Below, piece after piece: positions 6,352 through 6,619 of a stretch of DNA of 6,619 nt. The stretch lies in contig JAEWFB010000027.1 in NCBI GenBank assembly GCA_023389095.1, positions 1-6,619 on the forward strand. Reading direction: 5' to 3'. The DNA comes from Actinomycetes bacterium (GTDB taxonomy: Bacteria; Actinomycetota; Actinomycetes; Actinomycetales; Dermatophilaceae). A program made the position numbers and the translations under genes. The notes beneath the pieces are model-generated. The model was given only the letters and a program-made list of their open reading frames with translations, did no database searches and was not told where the DNA came from. Position 1 is the stretch's first letter, and the number at the start of each line of letters is the position of its first letter.

Positions 6352-6553
6352 ACCGCCTAGTCCTGTCACCGCCTCGCACGTGAGATCAGACCTTGTGACA
6401 GGAGCGGAGGAACCACACGTTTCTCCGGGCGTCCGGCACCACGACTCCGGACGTCCTTGGGGTGAAGTACCCACCCGGGCCGAGCACGAAAACGGCACGG
6501 GAGGGAGCCGGGCACCTTTCCGCCCGAACCCGACAGCTAACTTCGTAGGCGCG
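6352..6553 (+). promoter_or_regulatory. c-di-AMP riboswitch (ydaO-yuaA motif)
   Basis: The conserved core of the ydaO class is present in order. P1 is formed by CGCCT (6354-6358) with AGGCG (6547-6551). A 2-nt linker leads to P2, a perfect 9-bp stem (6361-6369/6395-6403). Then come CGGAGGAACC (6405-6414), a variable 10-bp hairpin (6427-6436/6447-6456), TTGGGGTGAA (6457-6466), and the hallmark 3' block CCGAACCCGACAGCTAAC (6524-6541). The order agrees with the Thermoanaerobacter tengcongensis aptamer as I remember it, except that the P2 loop is 25 nt instead of a short loop. Members of this class bind cyclic di-AMP and in most studied cases switch expression off. In actinobacteria they sit mainly upstream of cell-wall hydrolase genes. 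Here P1 ends one base before the Shine-Dalgarno sequence. No intrinsic terminator lies between P1 and the start codon, so the output step may be translational or may lie further downstream. Confidence 0.92.
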
Positions 6554-6559
6554 GAGAGG
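6553..6559 (+). promoter_or_regulatory. Ribosome binding site next to riboswitch P1
   Basis: GGAGAGG lies just ahead of the ATG at 6563; the GGAG core is 6 nt from the start codon. Its first base is two positions after the last base of P1, so ligand-stabilised folding could affect ribosome access. Confidence 0.65.
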
Positions 6560-6562
6560 TAC

Positions 6563-6619
6563 ATGAAGACTGAGAACATCCGCGGGCGCCACCGCGCGCC
6601 AGGACGCCACAATCCCCTC
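6563..6619 (+). CDS. Riboswitch-controlled gene, N-terminal fragment; possible secreted cell-wall hydrolase
   Basis: Only the first 19 codons are in the window: MKTENIRGRHRAPGRHNPL. The visible part is strongly basic (Arg, Lys and His make up eight of 19 residues) and has no hydrophobic stretch yet. It could be the extended n-region of a Sec signal peptide, or a cytoplasmic tail. The ATG is supported by the ribosome binding site 6553-6559 and by the upstream c-di-AMP riboswitch and promoter. In actinobacteria that riboswitch precedes rpf-type, NlpC/P60 or LysM-containing peptidoglycan hydrolases, and the CRP-type site nearby fits the rpfA pattern. The function is therefore inferred from context, not from the protein, and an rpfA name would be premature. 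Confidence 0.7.
   Translation, partial: MKTENIRGRHRAPGRHNPL

Noticed and set aside
6304..6612. A 102-codon minus-strand open frame at the right end.
   Set aside because: It lies across a conserved riboswitch and promoter on the plus strand, and its translation has no recognisable domain.

Overview
This is GC-rich DNA (coding third positions almost always G or C) with GTG and TTG starts, apparently leaderless transcripts and an actinobacterial-style c-di-AMP riboswitch. It is most likely the chromosome of an actinomycete, perhaps a member of the Micrococcales. That placement is inferred from style and gene content, not from a marker gene. No insertion sequence, CRISPR array, tRNA, rRNA or prophage signal was seen.

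Layout. The left edge (1-189, minus) holds the N-terminus of an MFS transporter. A 37-bp gap separates it from a divergent two-gene unit: a pirin-family cupin metalloprotein (227-1243) and, 18 bp downstream, a zinc-dependent alcohol dehydrogenase-like oxidoreductase (1262-2278). A 181-bp, locally AT-richer gap carries a promoter for a small DUF1801 protein (2460-2837, TTG start). Convergent to it, 21 bp away, is a large cytosolic-type GH38 alpha-mannosidase (6032-2859, minus). From 6033 to 6562 lies a 530-bp regulatory region, followed by the first 19 codons of a plus-strand gene (6563 to the right edge).

The regulatory region is the most interesting part. From left to right it contains a leaderless-type promoter for the mannosidase, a perfect CRP/GlxR-type palindrome (6184-6199), an 11-bp perfect tandem repeat (6209-6230), a good housekeeping promoter (6281-6310), a stem-loop at the predicted mRNA 5' end, and a c-di-AMP (ydaO-yuaA) riboswitch (about 6352-6553). 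The riboswitch ends one base before the Shine-Dalgarno sequence of the partial gene. Pairing a cAMP-receptor site with a c-di-AMP riboswitch matches what is known for resuscitation-promoting factor (rpfA-type) cell-wall hydrolase genes of actinobacteria. The truncated gene is therefore probably a secreted peptidoglycan hydrolase, although its 19 visible codons cannot prove that.

A second theme is leaderless expression. Three genes (MFS, pirin, mannosidase) have a TANNNT -10 hexamer ending 6-7 nt before the start codon and no Shine-Dalgarno sequence. The oxidoreductase, DUF1801 and riboswitch-controlled genes have a clear ribosome binding site.
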